This document shows positions 7,994 to 16,575 of a stretch of 64,000 nucleotides of DNA, piece by piece. Position 1 is the stretch's first letter. Every line of letters starts with the position of its first letter. The notes below the pieces were generated by a model. That model was not told the DNA's origin, did no database searches, and saw nothing but the letters and a program-made list of their open reading frames with translations. The DNA lies in the NCBI GenBank assembly GCA_964628035.1, contig CAZVPI010000001.1, forward strand, positions 186,001 to 250,000. The letters are read 5' to 3'. Source of the DNA: UBA2199 sp964628035. GTDB lineage: Bacteria; Acidobacteriota; Aminicenantia; UBA2199. The position numbers and the translations under genes are program-made.

Positions 7994-8462
7994 GACCGCC
8001 CTCCTCGCGCTTGTAGTAGTTGAACACGATCTTGATCCCGAAGGCGATGAGCGCCAGGGGCCAGAGCCGGGTCACCTGGCGGAACGACAGCAGGCCGAAG
8101 TTGACCAGCTGGAAAAGAACGCCGATCACCAGCACGACAATGGCCGCGAACAGGGAGAGCTCCTCACGCTCGGCCGATGCCTTATCCCCAGCCCCCCCCT
8201 TGTTCAAGGCGCTGGCCTCGTTATAACTGTCGATGATCTGGTAGATGTAGAAACCGGCGATCATCAGCCCGAAAACAGCCGAATCGGCACCATAGGCATT
8301 GCTGGTCAGCACGATCAAGACCGCGAAAACAATGATGAAAGTGACGCCCTTGACAAAATTTCCGTTGTAAACAGCTCCCATTCCCGGAAAAATCGCCAGG
8401 AACGCGGCCAGAGACGGGTTTTTTCCCCGCGCCGCCCCGCTGCTATTCATGTTGCTAGCCAT
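7980..8462 (-). CDS. LiaF/DUF5668-like membrane protein with TM2-like N terminus
   Basis: 160 residues with about five hydrophobic segments. The N-terminal third (FLAIFPGMGAVYNGNFVKG) resembles TM2-type membrane proteins. The C-terminal third repeats the LiaF-like motif of the next gene (LVNFGLLSFRQVTRLWPLALIAFG). The linker (residues ~87-103) is polar and charged. The ATG at 8462 follows AGAAAGGAGG, one of the best ribosome binding sites in the string; an internal ATG at 8450 is less well placed. It overlaps the anti-sigma gene by 8 bases. Confidence 0.82.
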   Translation of the reverse strand: MASNMNSSGAARGKNPSLAAFLAIFPGMGAVYNGNFVKGVTFIIVFAVLIVLTSNAYGADSAVFGLMIAGFYIYQIIDSYNEASALNKGGAGDKASAEREELSLFAAIVVLVIGVLFQLVNFGLLSFRQVTRLWPLALIAFGIKIVFNYYKREEGGHGEK

Positions 8463-8988
8463 TTTTTCCTCCTTTCTCGAAGCCTGCGCCGAGAAACTCT
8501 CCGTCGCGGTCGTTTCCCTTTATTTCAAGCGATTTCCTCCCGAAAAACGTGAAAAAAATCAACTCTTTCGACTCCTTGAACTTCTCGAGCCAGCCGCCGG
8601 TCCTTACCGCGACGCGCTCGACCGAGGAGACCAGCGCATGCATCCGGCGATTGGCGGCAGGAAAAACATTGGTGAAATAGAACAAGTTCAGGAAAAGGAC
8701 CACCGTGCCGACCGCCGCCGCCAGCCATTTGGGGAAATAGTGGCGCCGGACCGCGATTTCCTTCTCGACGATGTCGGGGATGTTGTAGAGCCGGTTCTTG
8801 AGGAAGAACGGCACGTCCTCCTGGAGCTCGGGGAGGCTGACGAGGAGGTCCTCCACCCTTTCCTTCCTGGCCCGGCAGACGGCGCAGCCGCGCAAGTGCT
8901 CTTCGACGTCTGCGGCGTCCTCCCTGGGCAGGTCGTTCTCCAGGTATGCCGAGAGCCAGGCTTCGATCTCCCTGCATTTCCTGATCAT
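8455..8988 (-). CDS. anti-sigma factor, zf-HC2 type, single membrane helix
   Basis: 177 residues. The N terminus carries the zinc-finger-like motif of anti-sigma factors (C near residue 5, then EEHLRGCAVCRA: H-x3-C-x2-C). A single transmembrane helix follows at about 93-108 (AAVGTVVLFLNLFYF), with a ~65-residue periplasmic tail. It would hold the adjacent ECF sigma factor at the membrane until an envelope signal releases it. Its ATG overlaps the sigma stop by 4 bases (ATGA), the usual sigma/anti-sigma arrangement. Confidence 0.9.
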   Translation of the reverse strand: MIRKCREIEAWLSAYLENDLPREDAADVEEHLRGCAVCRARKERVEDLLVSLPELQEDVPFFLKNRLYNIPDIVEKEIAVRRHYFPKWLAAAVGTVVLFLNLFYFTNVFPAANRRMHALVSSVERVAVRTGGWLEKFKESKELIFFTFFGRKSLEIKGNDRDGEFLGAGFEKGGKNG

Positions 8989-9524
8989 GCCTCCTCCCGC
9001 AAATACGCTTCGGCCAGTTTCAGCCTGGCGCGGTTGATCCGCGATTTGACCGTCCCCTCGGGGATGGAGAATTTCTCCGCGATTTCCTGGTAGGACATGT
9101 CATTGATGTCGCGCATGATCAGGATCAGCCGCAGATCGGGCTCCAGCTGGGCGATCCTCTTCCTCAAGACCTCGATCTCAGATTCCTTGGCCAGGGTTTC
9201 CTCGGGAGTAGGCGCTCCGGCATTGATCTTTTCGTCCAATTCCTGCCGGTTTTCCAGATGTTTCCTGTTTTTCCGCCAATAATCGATGCAATAATTGCGC
9301 GAAACCGCGAAAATCCAGGAGGTGAAGCTCTTTTCCTCCCTGAATTTGGCTAAGCTGTGGTACAGCTTGATGAAAATCTCCTGGGTGACGTCGGAAGCGA
9401 TGTCCCTCTCGGCGAAAAAGTTCAGCGCGATGTTGTAGACCGACTTGGAATAGGCGTTAATGAGCATGTTCCACGCCTCCCCGTCGTTCTCGCGGCATCT
9501 GGACAGGATATCGGTTATGTCCAT
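8985..9524 (-). CDS. ECF-family RNA polymerase sigma factor
   Basis: About 179 residues. Region 2 is clear (AERDIASDVTQEIFIKLYHSL, then FTSWIFAVSRNYCIDYWR), followed by a variable linker and region 4 (LRLILIMRDINDMSYQEIAEK, then GTVKSRINRARLKL). It directs polymerase to its own regulon and very likely to this operon. I start at ATG 9524 (MDITDIL); an in-frame GTG at 9530 is possible. A GAACTTT sequence about 40 bases upstream may be part of an ECF-type -35, but I cannot assign a matching -10. Confidence 0.92.
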   Translation of the reverse strand: MDITDILSRCRENDGEAWNMLINAYSKSVYNIALNFFAERDIASDVTQEIFIKLYHSLAKFREEKSFTSWIFAVSRNYCIDYWRKNRKHLENRQELDEKINAGAPTPEETLAKESEIEVLRKRIAQLEPDLRLILIMRDINDMSYQEIAEKFSIPEGTVKSRINRARLKLAEAYLREEA

Positions 9525-9587
9525 ACACACTAATAAACGGCGGTCAGCGGAAAAAGTTCGCCCCGGAAAGCTTTTCTCATGGTCTCC

Positions 9588-10706
9588 TCAGGTCACGATC
9601 CTGGGGATCAGGGGGTTGAGCCTCGACAACACCTCGTAGTTGATCGTGCCCGCCCATTCGGCCAGCATGTCGGCATCGATCCGCTCCTGCCCCTCGCGGC
9701 CGAGCAGGAGCACCGGATCTCCGGCCTTCACGCCGGGTACGTGGCCGACGTCGGCCATGAACATGTCCATGCAGATCCGGCCGCGCACCGGCGCCTTGAC
9801 GCCCCGGACCAGGACCTGGGCGGCATTGGAGAGCTTGCGGTCATAGCCGTCGTAGTACCCCACCGGGACCACGATGATCCTGGTCCTGGTGAAGCTCCTG
9901 TAGGTCAGACCGTAGCCGATGGTGCCGCCCTTGGCTACGGCCTTGACCTGGGCCACCTTGGCGTGCCAGCTCAGCACGGGCCGGAGGTCGAAATCGCGCT
10001 TGTGCTTCTCCAGGAAGAGGGCATGGGTCTGCCGCGAGGGCCAGTAGCCATAGGCCGAAATCCCAACCCGCGCCATGTCGAAATGGGTCTCGGGGAAGAG
10101 CAGGGTGGCGGCCGAGCTGGAAAAATGGCGGCAGAGGCGGCGGCGCCGCAACTGCCGCAGCAGGGAGCGGAACCGCTCGAGCTGTCCTTGGGCGAACGCC
10201 GGGTCGGTGGTGTCCTCGATGTTGGCGAAATGGGAATAGATGCCGCGAAGCTCGACCCTCTCCGGGTTCAGGCGCTCCAGCAAGGCGGCGGCCCGCCCGG
10301 GGTCGAGGCCCAGACGGTTGGTTCCGGTCTCGATCTTGAGGTGGATCCGCGCCTTGCGCCCCAGCCTGGCCGCAGCGGCCTGGAGCCAGCGCAGGTGCTC
10401 CTCGGAGGGAACGACCGTTTCGAAGCCCTGCCGCAGCAGCTCCTCGAGCTCGTCGCGGTCGCTCCAGCCCAGGACCAGGATCGGCTTGCCGGCCGCCAGG
10501 TCACGGATGGCCAGGGCTTCGGCCGGGGAATCCACCGCATAGCAGCCGACGGCGGGCGAGGCGCTGGCGATCCCGACCACCTGGCGCAGTCCGTGGCCGT
10601 AGGCGTTGGCCTTGACCACGAACATCAGAGGCGCCCGGGTCAGGCGCAGGAACTGCTGCAAGTTGTGGAGCAGGTTGGCGGCGTTCAAGGTGATGTGCGT
10701 TTTCAT
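9588..10706 (-). CDS. alr: alanine racemase
   Basis: 372 residues. The pyridoxal-phosphate lysine is Lys32 in VVKANAYGHG, and the second catalytic residue is the Tyr of TIGYGLTY. Other family motifs: IETGTNRLGL, SHFANIEDTTD, VGYYDGYDR, GRICMDM. It interconverts L- and D-alanine for peptidoglycan in the cytoplasm. The start is ATG 10706 (MKTHITLN); a longer open frame to 10790 has no homology-like sequence. It is separated from the ECF operon by ~60 bases and is divergent from the barrel gene at 10859. The 152-base divergent gap is AT-rich, with TATAAA-like sequence facing alr. Confidence 0.94.
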   Translation of the reverse strand: MKTHITLNAANLLHNLQQFLRLTRAPLMFVVKANAYGHGLRQVVGIASASPAVGCYAVDSPAEALAIRDLAAGKPILVLGWSDRDELEELLRQGFETVVPSEEHLRWLQAAAARLGRKARIHLKIETGTNRLGLDPGRAAALLERLNPERVELRGIYSHFANIEDTTDPAFAQGQLERFRSLLRQLRRRRLCRHFSSSAATLLFPETHFDMARVGISAYGYWPSRQTHALFLEKHKRDFDLRPVLSWHAKVAQVKAVAKGGTIGYGLTYRSFTRTRIIVVPVGYYDGYDRKLSNAAQVLVRGVKAPVRGRICMDMFMADVGHVPGVKAGDPVLLLGREGQERIDADMLAEWAGTINYEVLSRLNPLIPRIVT

Positions 10707-10806
10707 GTTCGCTGCGGCGGCAACTCCCTGCGCGGCATCGTGTCCTTGCCGACGGTTTTGGCCAGCTTTCATTTTATAATAAAAATGCAAATTGAGATAG
10801 AGACCA

Positions 10807-10836
10807 TTGAAATCCTATTTCCTATTGTGTTATTTT
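10807..10836 (+). promoter_or_regulatory. putative promoter of the barrel/PKD pair
   Basis: TTGAAA (10807-10812), 18-base spacer, TATTTT (10831-10836), in an AT-rich gap. An ACGGAG ribosome binding site precedes the ATG at 10859. Confidence 0.45.
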
Positions 10837-10858
10837 CCTGTCCATCACGGAGCTGAAC

Positions 10859-12769
10859 ATGGCAAAAAAAAAGGCATGGCTCGCCGCCGCCTGGTTGCTG
10901 GCTCTCCCGGCGTTTTCGCAATCCCTGGTGCGGCTGAACACCCTGCCCCGAGTCGAACGCCTCTCTGAGCAGGTCGTCATCCGCATCACGCCGCGGCCGG
11001 GGCATGGCGCGTATTATCTGCACTACCGTACCGAGGGGATGACCGGCTTTCAGGTCCGCAAGATGAGGGCCGAGGATTCGGGGGCGTTCGCCTGCCGCAT
11101 CCCCACGGCCAACCTGTACGGCAAGAACATCGAGTACCAAGTGGTCGAAACGAAGGGCGGGGAAGTCGCAGCCGTCTCGCTCACCCACACGGTGGCCGGC
11201 TTCACCCGCCGGGAATCCCCGGAGATCTACTTCCAGGACGCCGGCGCCGCCGCCCCCGCCCAGCGCCGCTGGCAGCCGCCGCTGAATGTCAACGCCTCGT
11301 TGTCGACATCGACCAAACTGGAGGAGAAGAACGACAGCGGATACTTCCAGCAGAACTACACGGCCAACGGCAACCTGCGCATCTACAAGAACATCGCCAA
11401 GAACGACTACCAGATCGATCTCGACACCAACTTCAACCACCTCGATCCCTGGAACGAGGAGACCGAAAACCGCGTCAATCTCTCCAGCATGATGCTCCGC
11501 TTCAAAAAGGGGGCCATGCTGTTCGAAGCCGGCGACGTGTCGGTCAACGCCAGCGAGTTCACCACCTCCTACCTGAACCGCCGCGGCCTGCGCTTCGAAT
11601 ACGCCGGGAAAAGCCTCTACATGAACTCTTTTTTCACCAATTCCCAGCAAAAGACCGGCTTCGACGGCTACGGCATCCCGGCCTCTTCGGCCGGCATCTT
11701 CGGCACCGTGGCCGGTTTCAACCTGAAGGACACCCTGAAGGTGCGCGGCCTGGTCATAACCGGCAGGGACAACCTGGCCAGCAAGACGGTCTACACTGCC
11801 GACGAATACCGCAAGGGCAACATGTTCTCCCTGTGGAGCGAACTGAACCTGCTGCGGAATACTCTGCAGCTGACGGGCGAGATCTCCTCCAGCACCTACG
11901 GCGCCGCCGCCAGCGAGGAGGCGATCGAAACGGCCAGCGACACGGCCTGGAAGGCGGGCCTGCGCTACCAGCGCGGCATCCTCTCGTTTTCCGCCGATTA
12001 CGAGGACATCGGCGACCACTTCCAGTCGATCGCCAACCTCTTCCTGCAGAACGACCGCGAGGGGCTCAACGCCAACCTGGGGCTGAACATCAAGACGTTC
12101 TCCTGGAACCTCACCTATGTCGACAAAAAGAATTACATGAACAACCCCCTGCAGGACATGCTGCACCAGCGCCGCGCCGGCACCACCCTGAACTGGGGCC
12201 TGGGCCGCCACTTCCGCGTCGGCGCCGACCTGTCGCGCGACAACCTTGACTACGATTCCTCGACCGGGCTGCAGACATCCGCTTCCGACATGAACACGTA
12301 CAACTACAGCGCCTCGCTGGGCTACATGGCGGGCTCGACCAGCATCAACCTCAACGTGGGCAAGACCGAGTCGGTCAACTTCAACGCCAACCTCACCGCC
12401 GCAGTTTCGATGAGCCTGCGCTTCGGCCGCGCCCTCACCCTGAACCCGACCCTCAGTTTCCAGGAGAACGAAAACCTGAGCGACGGCAGCAAGTCGACCG
12501 TCTACAACGCCTTCGTCAATTCCGAGATCACCTTCATCCCCGAGTATCTCACCCTCACCCTTTCCTCTTCCTACATGAGCAACGAAAGCGCCTACAGCGC
12601 GAGCACCAGCTGGACCGTGGGCTGCAACCTGAACTTTTTCGCCGCCAAGCTCTTCAAGGACAAGGTCCGCCCCGCCCTCTCGCTGCGCTCGGCATTCCAG
12701 GGTTCCAAGTACGGCGACGTGAAAAGCGACTCGTCGATCTTCCACCTGCAGGCCGACATCGCCTTCTAG
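10859..12769 (+). CDS. predicted outer-membrane beta-barrel protein, N-terminal Ig-like region
   Basis: 636 residues with a signal peptide (basic MAKKK, hydrophobic core, likely cleavage after AFS). Residues ~25-125 look like a soluble beta domain. From ~150 to the end there are many alternating short strands rich in aromatic and polar residues (LRIYKNIAKNDYQIDLDTNF, then RRGLRFEYAGKSLYM), and the protein ends in Phe (DIAF), the usual outer-membrane insertion signal. I do not recognise a named family. It sits 9 bases before a PKD-repeat protein, and the two are probably exported and work together at the cell surface. It could be a porin, an assembly scaffold or a secretion conduit; the sequence does not decide. 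Confidence 0.75.
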   Translation: MAKKKAWLAAAWLLALPAFSQSLVRLNTLPRVERLSEQVVIRITPRPGHGAYYLHYRTEGMTGFQVRKMRAEDSGAFACRIPTANLYGKNIEYQVVETKGGEVAAVSLTHTVAGFTRRESPEIYFQDAGAAAPAQRRWQPPLNVNASLSTSTKLEEKNDSGYFQQNYTANGNLRIYKNIAKNDYQIDLDTNFNHLDPWNEETENRVNLSSMMLRFKKGAMLFEAGDVSVNASEFTTSYLNRRGLRFEYAGKSLYMNSFFTNSQQKTGFDGYGIPASSAGIFGTVAGFNLKDTLKVRGLVITGRDNLASKTVYTADEYRKGNMFSLWSELNLLRNTLQLTGEISSSTYGAAASEEAIETASDTAWKAGLRYQRGILSFSADYEDIGDHFQSIANLFLQNDREGLNANLGLNIKTFSWNLTYVDKKNYMNNPLQDMLHQRRAGTTLNWGLGRHFRVGADLSRDNLDYDSSTGLQTSASDMNTYNYSASLGYMAGSTSINLNVGKTESVNFNANLTAAVSMSLRFGRALTLNPTLSFQENENLSDGSKSTVYNAFVNSEITFIPEYLTLTLSSSYMSNESAYSASTSWTVGCNLNFFAAKLFKDKVRPALSLRSAFQGSKYGDVKSDSSIFHLQADIAF

Positions 12770-12778
12770 GAGACAGCC

Positions 12779-14848
12779 ATGAAAAAGACGCTCTGGGCAT
12801 CCCTGGTCATCTTGGGCCTGGTGGCCACCCTGCTGGCGACCATTTACACCGATCCCTCGTCGGGCACGGCCGCGGTGGGACAGAACATGGGCTTCCGCCT
12901 TGACTGCAACAATTATTCCACCGCCAACTGGTACTGGGGCGACGGCACGTCGCTGCTGGGCGTCGCCGACGACCTCTCCTGGCGCTATCACACCTACCGC
13001 AATCCGGGCACCTACACGGTGCACATGCACCGCAGCAACGCTTCCTACCCGAGCTATTGCAACGGGATGAATCCCGACGAATACCGGACGGTGACCATCC
13101 TGGAAAACCGCAGCCTCACCGTCTCGCCGGCCAATCCCAACGCCGGCGCACCCCTGACCTTCACCGCCGTCAACTTCAACACCCCGAAAAACATCTATTG
13201 GAACATGGGGGACGGCACAGTATACGCCAACCAGGGCGCGACGATCAGCCACACCTATGCCAAGGGGGGCCAGTACCTCGTCCGCGCCTTCGACTGGAAC
13301 GGCGACACCAAGACGACGCCGGTCAGCCTGACCGTCCTCGTCCATGAAGCGCTGCCCACCATCGTCTATTCACCGGCCATGCCGCGCGTCGACGAGGAGG
13401 TCGCCATCCAGGCGCTGAACTTCAAGACCGGTTCCATCAAATGGAATTTCGGCGACGGCACCCAGCCCCAGGTCCTCTCCGCTGCGGTCGCCCATCGCTA
13501 CCAGAAGGATGGCACGTTCACCATTACCGCCCGCGCGGAGGACCAGCCGGCCGTGACCCGGTTGATCACCATCCTCCCCGAAAACCGCTCGCTGTCGCTA
13601 TCCGGCGGCGAGGCGCGGGTCGACGAGCCGGTGACCGTGACGGCCGTCAATTTCCGGGGGCCGCAAGTGCTGTGGGATTTCGGCGACGGCAGCACGACGG
13701 CCACGGCCGTTGCCGCCCCGGCCGGCGGCCGCGTAGGCGCCTTCAGCGGGCCGCTCACCGTCAGCCACGCCTACAAGCTCCCCGGCAACTATGTCATCAC
13801 GGCCCGCGACGAGAACGGCGCCAGCGCCAAGAGATTCCAGACCGCGGTGCGCATCCTGGGCATCAGCGACCAAGTGAACCTTGAGCTGGCCGAGATCACC
13901 CTGGACAACGGCAAATATTACAAGGTCATACCCAAGAACTCCAAGTCCACCCGCGCCCAGCTGCGGCTGAAGATGCGCGGCACCGGCGTCGTGTCGGGCT
14001 ACTGGATCGTCGACGGCCATCCCGCCTATTACTTCAGCGAGACGGCCTATCAGGGGCAGGTCAGGACCATCCTCACGCCCGAGGTCCCCGGGCTGCCGAC
14101 GTTCGATCCCGGGCTGCACACGCTCACCGTACAGTTGACCCGCCCCGTGAGCGAAGGGGCGGTCTTCCCCACCCTGCGTTATTTTGTCCTGCCCTACGAG
14201 AATGTGATCGCCACACTCTCCCCCAAGGACGGCGCCGTCCTCAAGGAAGATGAACAGGCGGTCTTTTCCTGGGAGCGGGCCCTCGGCGGCACCCGCTACC
14301 AGATCGCATTCTGCAACACGCTGTTCCCGCTGCTGCGCAATGAGCAGGGGATCACCTGGCGCGAGTGCCCCGAGACCCTGCGCTACACGCCCGACGCAGA
14401 GACCTGGGCCGCGATCCCGCGCAACGAGTTGACCTTTTGGAAGGTGCGCGCCCTGGACAGCGCCGGAGCCACCCTTGGCGAAAGCGAAATCCAGGAGCTG
14501 AAAGTGATCGTCCCCGGGGCCGAGATCAGCATCGAGAAGATCAGCGACATGGACGGCAATCCGGTGGCCCGCGGAGACGGCGGCGCTGCCTCCCGCGCCG
14601 AACGGCTGATGGTCTACGGCCGCCTCACCTATCCGGCCGAGGCCGAATACCTGGTGCTGCGCGTCTACGCCGGCGAGGAACTGGTCGACCAGCTCCTCTT
14701 CCGCGACGTGCTCAGGGACGAACCGCGGACGTTCGAAACCTCGGTCCCCAACCTTGGCGGGGAAACCCTTGTCACCTTCCAGGCGCTGAAATCTTCTTCC
14801 CCGTCGGTCCTGGTCGGCTACGAGGAGCTGCGGCTGAAAAGGGACTGA
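12779..14848 (+). CDS. secreted multi-PKD-domain protein
   Basis: 689 residues with an N-terminal signal (MKKTLWASLVILGLVATLLA). Four PKD-like repeats follow, each with the W-x-x/F-GDG core and a late Y..G.Y/F strand: NWYWGDGT (~45), IYWNMGDGT (~140), IKWNFGDGT (~220), VLWDFGDGS (~297). The C-terminal half has fibronectin/Ig-like segments and no catalytic motif I recognise. PKD repeats mediate protein or glycan contacts outside the cell. GGAG lies 7 bases before the ATG, and the gene is 9 bases from the barrel gene, so they form a two-gene operon. It converges with btuC 5 bases later, with no terminator visible between them. Confidence 0.82.
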   Translation: MKKTLWASLVILGLVATLLATIYTDPSSGTAAVGQNMGFRLDCNNYSTANWYWGDGTSLLGVADDLSWRYHTYRNPGTYTVHMHRSNASYPSYCNGMNPDEYRTVTILENRSLTVSPANPNAGAPLTFTAVNFNTPKNIYWNMGDGTVYANQGATISHTYAKGGQYLVRAFDWNGDTKTTPVSLTVLVHEALPTIVYSPAMPRVDEEVAIQALNFKTGSIKWNFGDGTQPQVLSAAVAHRYQKDGTFTITARAEDQPAVTRLITILPENRSLSLSGGEARVDEPVTVTAVNFRGPQVLWDFGDGSTTATAVAAPAGGRVGAFSGPLTVSHAYKLPGNYVITARDENGASAKRFQTAVRILGISDQVNLELAEITLDNGKYYKVIPKNSKSTRAQLRLKMRGTGVVSGYWIVDGHPAYYFSETAYQGQVRTILTPEVPGLPTFDPGLHTLTVQLTRPVSEGAVFPTLRYFVLPYENVIATLSPKDGAVLKEDEQAVFSWERALGGTRYQIAFCNTLFPLLRNEQGITWRECPETLRYTPDAETWAAIPRNELTFWKVRALDSAGATLGESEIQELKVIVPGAEISIEKISDMDGNPVARGDGGAASRAERLMVYGRLTYPAEAEYLVLRVYAGEELVDQLLFRDVLRDEPRTFETSVPNLGGETLVTFQALKSSSPSVLVGYEELRLKRD

Positions 14849-14852
14849 GCGC

Positions 14853-15833
14853 TCACTCCATCCGCTTCAGCTGGGCCAGGAGCAGGAACAGGAAAAACGG
14901 CGCCCCCAGGAGCGACGTGACGATGCCGACCGGGATCTCCAGCGGCGGCAGCAGCGAACGGGCGAGAAAATCGGCGCTGACCAGCAGGCCGCCGCCGAGC
15001 AGCGCCGAGAAGACGACCGTATGCCGGAAGGCGCCGTTGCCCCACGACCGCGCCACGTGCGGAACGACCAGGGCGACGAAACCGATGGGGCCGCACAGGG
15101 AGACCACGGCCCCGACAAAAACGGCCAGCCCCAGGAAGGAGAGGCGGCGGAACGCGGCCACGTCGAGCCCGCGGGTGGCGGCGAAATCGTCTCCGGCCGA
15201 GAGCAGCAGAAACTCCTCGCGAAACAGCAGGACCAGCCCCAGGAACACGAAAAGCAGCCCCCAGAGAAAGGCGGCCGGAGCGAAGCCGGCTACGGCAATC
15301 CCCCCGGCCAGCCAGCGCAGCAGGGCATAGGTATCGGCGAAATCAAAGGCATATTGGCACAGGACGATCAACGAGGAAAAGAAAAAATTGATCGCCACCC
15401 CCGACATCAGGAACGTGTACAGGGAGGATCTCTTGACCGCGCGGGCGATGGCAAGAACGGCGAGAATGGCCCCCAGCGCGCCGAGAAAGGAGAACAGATA
15501 GGCCGCGCCGGGGCCCAGGCACGAGTACGCAATACGCAGCTTGAGGGCGACCACGGCACCCGCCGCCGCTCCGGAGGAGATTCCGAGAAGATCGGGGGTG
15601 GCCAGGTCGTTCTTGAAAAGGATCTGGCAAACCAGGCCCGAGAGGGCCAGGATGGCGCCGGCGGCGAATCCCAGAAGGGCGCGGGGAAGCCGCAGATTCC
15701 AGAAGACGAAAGCGCCGGTCCCGTCACCCAGGAGTTCGCCGGGCGCGACAGCCACGATCCCCAGAAAGGGGGTGAGCGCCAGGACCAGAAGCGCCATGGC
15801 GGCCAGGAGGAGGAGTTTTTTATTCTTCGGCAT
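14853..15833 (-). CDS. btuC: cobalamin/iron-siderophore ABC permease (BtuC/FecCD family)
   Basis: 326 residues, almost entirely hydrophobic, with the FecCD signatures LRLPRALLGFAAGAILALSG, GISSGAAAGAVVAL and LCGPIGFVALVVPHVAR. It forms the inner-membrane channel of a type II importer. Assignment to cobalamin rather than iron chelates rests on the cobalamin riboswitch upstream of the operon. Its ATG at 15833 lies inside the ATPase gene (14-base overlap). Confidence 0.9.
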   Translation of the reverse strand: MPKNKKLLLLAAMALLVLALTPFLGIVAVAPGELLGDGTGAFVFWNLRLPRALLGFAAGAILALSGLVCQILFKNDLATPDLLGISSGAAAGAVVALKLRIAYSCLGPGAAYLFSFLGALGAILAVLAIARAVKRSSLYTFLMSGVAINFFFSSLIVLCQYAFDFADTYALLRWLAGGIAVAGFAPAAFLWGLLFVFLGLVLLFREEFLLLSAGDDFAATRGLDVAAFRRLSFLGLAVFVGAVVSLCGPIGFVALVVPHVARSWGNGAFRHTVVFSALLGGGLLVSADFLARSLLPPLEIPVGIVTSLLGAPFFLFLLLAQLKRME

Positions 15834-16575
15834 ACACGATCTCCCGGCCATCGATGCGCGCCATGCGGAAGGAGACGCCGAAGACACGGTGGAGCAGGGC
15901 AGGCGAAAAGGTCCTCGGGCCGAAATAGCACAATTCGCCCTGGTCCAGCGCCAGCATCCGCGTGGCCAGGGGGAGAAGACGCTCGATCTCATGGGATACC
16001 ACGACGATCGTCTTGCCCTCCCGCTGCAGGGCGGCCAGCTCCGACACAAGGCCCAGCGAGCTGCCCGGGTCGAGCGCGGCCAGAGGTTCATCGAGAAGGA
16101 GCAGGGGCACGTCCTGGATGAAAGCTGCCGCCAGCAGGACCTTTTTTCGCTCACCGCCGCTCAAGGTCTGCACATTGCGCCCCAGAAGCCCGGCCAGGCC
16201 GAATTTCGCCACTCCGGCATCAAAGGCTGCCTGGTCCTTGCGGTCAAAGCCGCGGAACAGGTTCCGGTAGGGATAGCGACCCGAGCGCAGGACGTCGCGT
16301 ACCAGAAGCGGCAGCGAAAACTCGTCCCCCTGCGGCAGATACGAGAGACGCGCCGCCAGTTCCCGCCTCCCGTAGGAAGCTAGATCCCTGCCGGCAAGGC
16401 GCAACCGCCCGCAGCCCGCGGCCAGCCTACCGGCCAGCAGGCGCAGCAGGGTCGACTTGCCGGCGCCGTTGCGTCCGCACACCAGGAGCATCTCCCCGGC
16501 CGCCACGGAGAAATCCAGGCCGCGCAGGATCGGCCGCGCGCCGACGGCAAAACCCAGCCCCTGGGCCACGATCAT
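15820..16575 (-). CDS. btuD: ABC transporter ATP-binding protein (BtuD-type)
   Basis: 251 residues with a complete ATPase: Walker A GRNGAGKST (~35-43), Q-loop LPQGDE, signature LSGGERKK, Walker B LLLLDEP, and H-loop VVSHE. It would power the BtuC permease. The ~40-residue tail after the H-loop (LDQGELCYFGPR and on) is normal for vitamin B12/siderophore importers. It overlaps btuF by 4 bases (ATGA) and btuC by 14. Confidence 0.92.
   Translation of the reverse strand: MIVAQGLGFAVGARPILRGLDFSVAAGEMLLVCGRNGAGKSTLLRLLAGRLAAGCGRLRLAGRDLASYGRRELAARLSYLPQGDEFSLPLLVRDVLRSGRYPYRNLFRGFDRKDQAAFDAGVAKFGLAGLLGRNVQTLSGGERKKVLLAAAFIQDVPLLLLDEPLAALDPGSSLGLVSELAALQREGKTIVVVSHEIERLLPLATRMLALDQGELCYFGPRTFSPALLHRVFGVSFRMARIDGREIVYAEE

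Noticed and set aside
10769..13345. 858-codon open frame on the minus strand opposite the barrel and PKD genes
   Set aside because: Antisense shadow in GC-rich DNA: composition is Gly/Val/Asp/Arg-rich and repetitive, with no domain motif, while the plus strand has signal peptides and PKD motifs.
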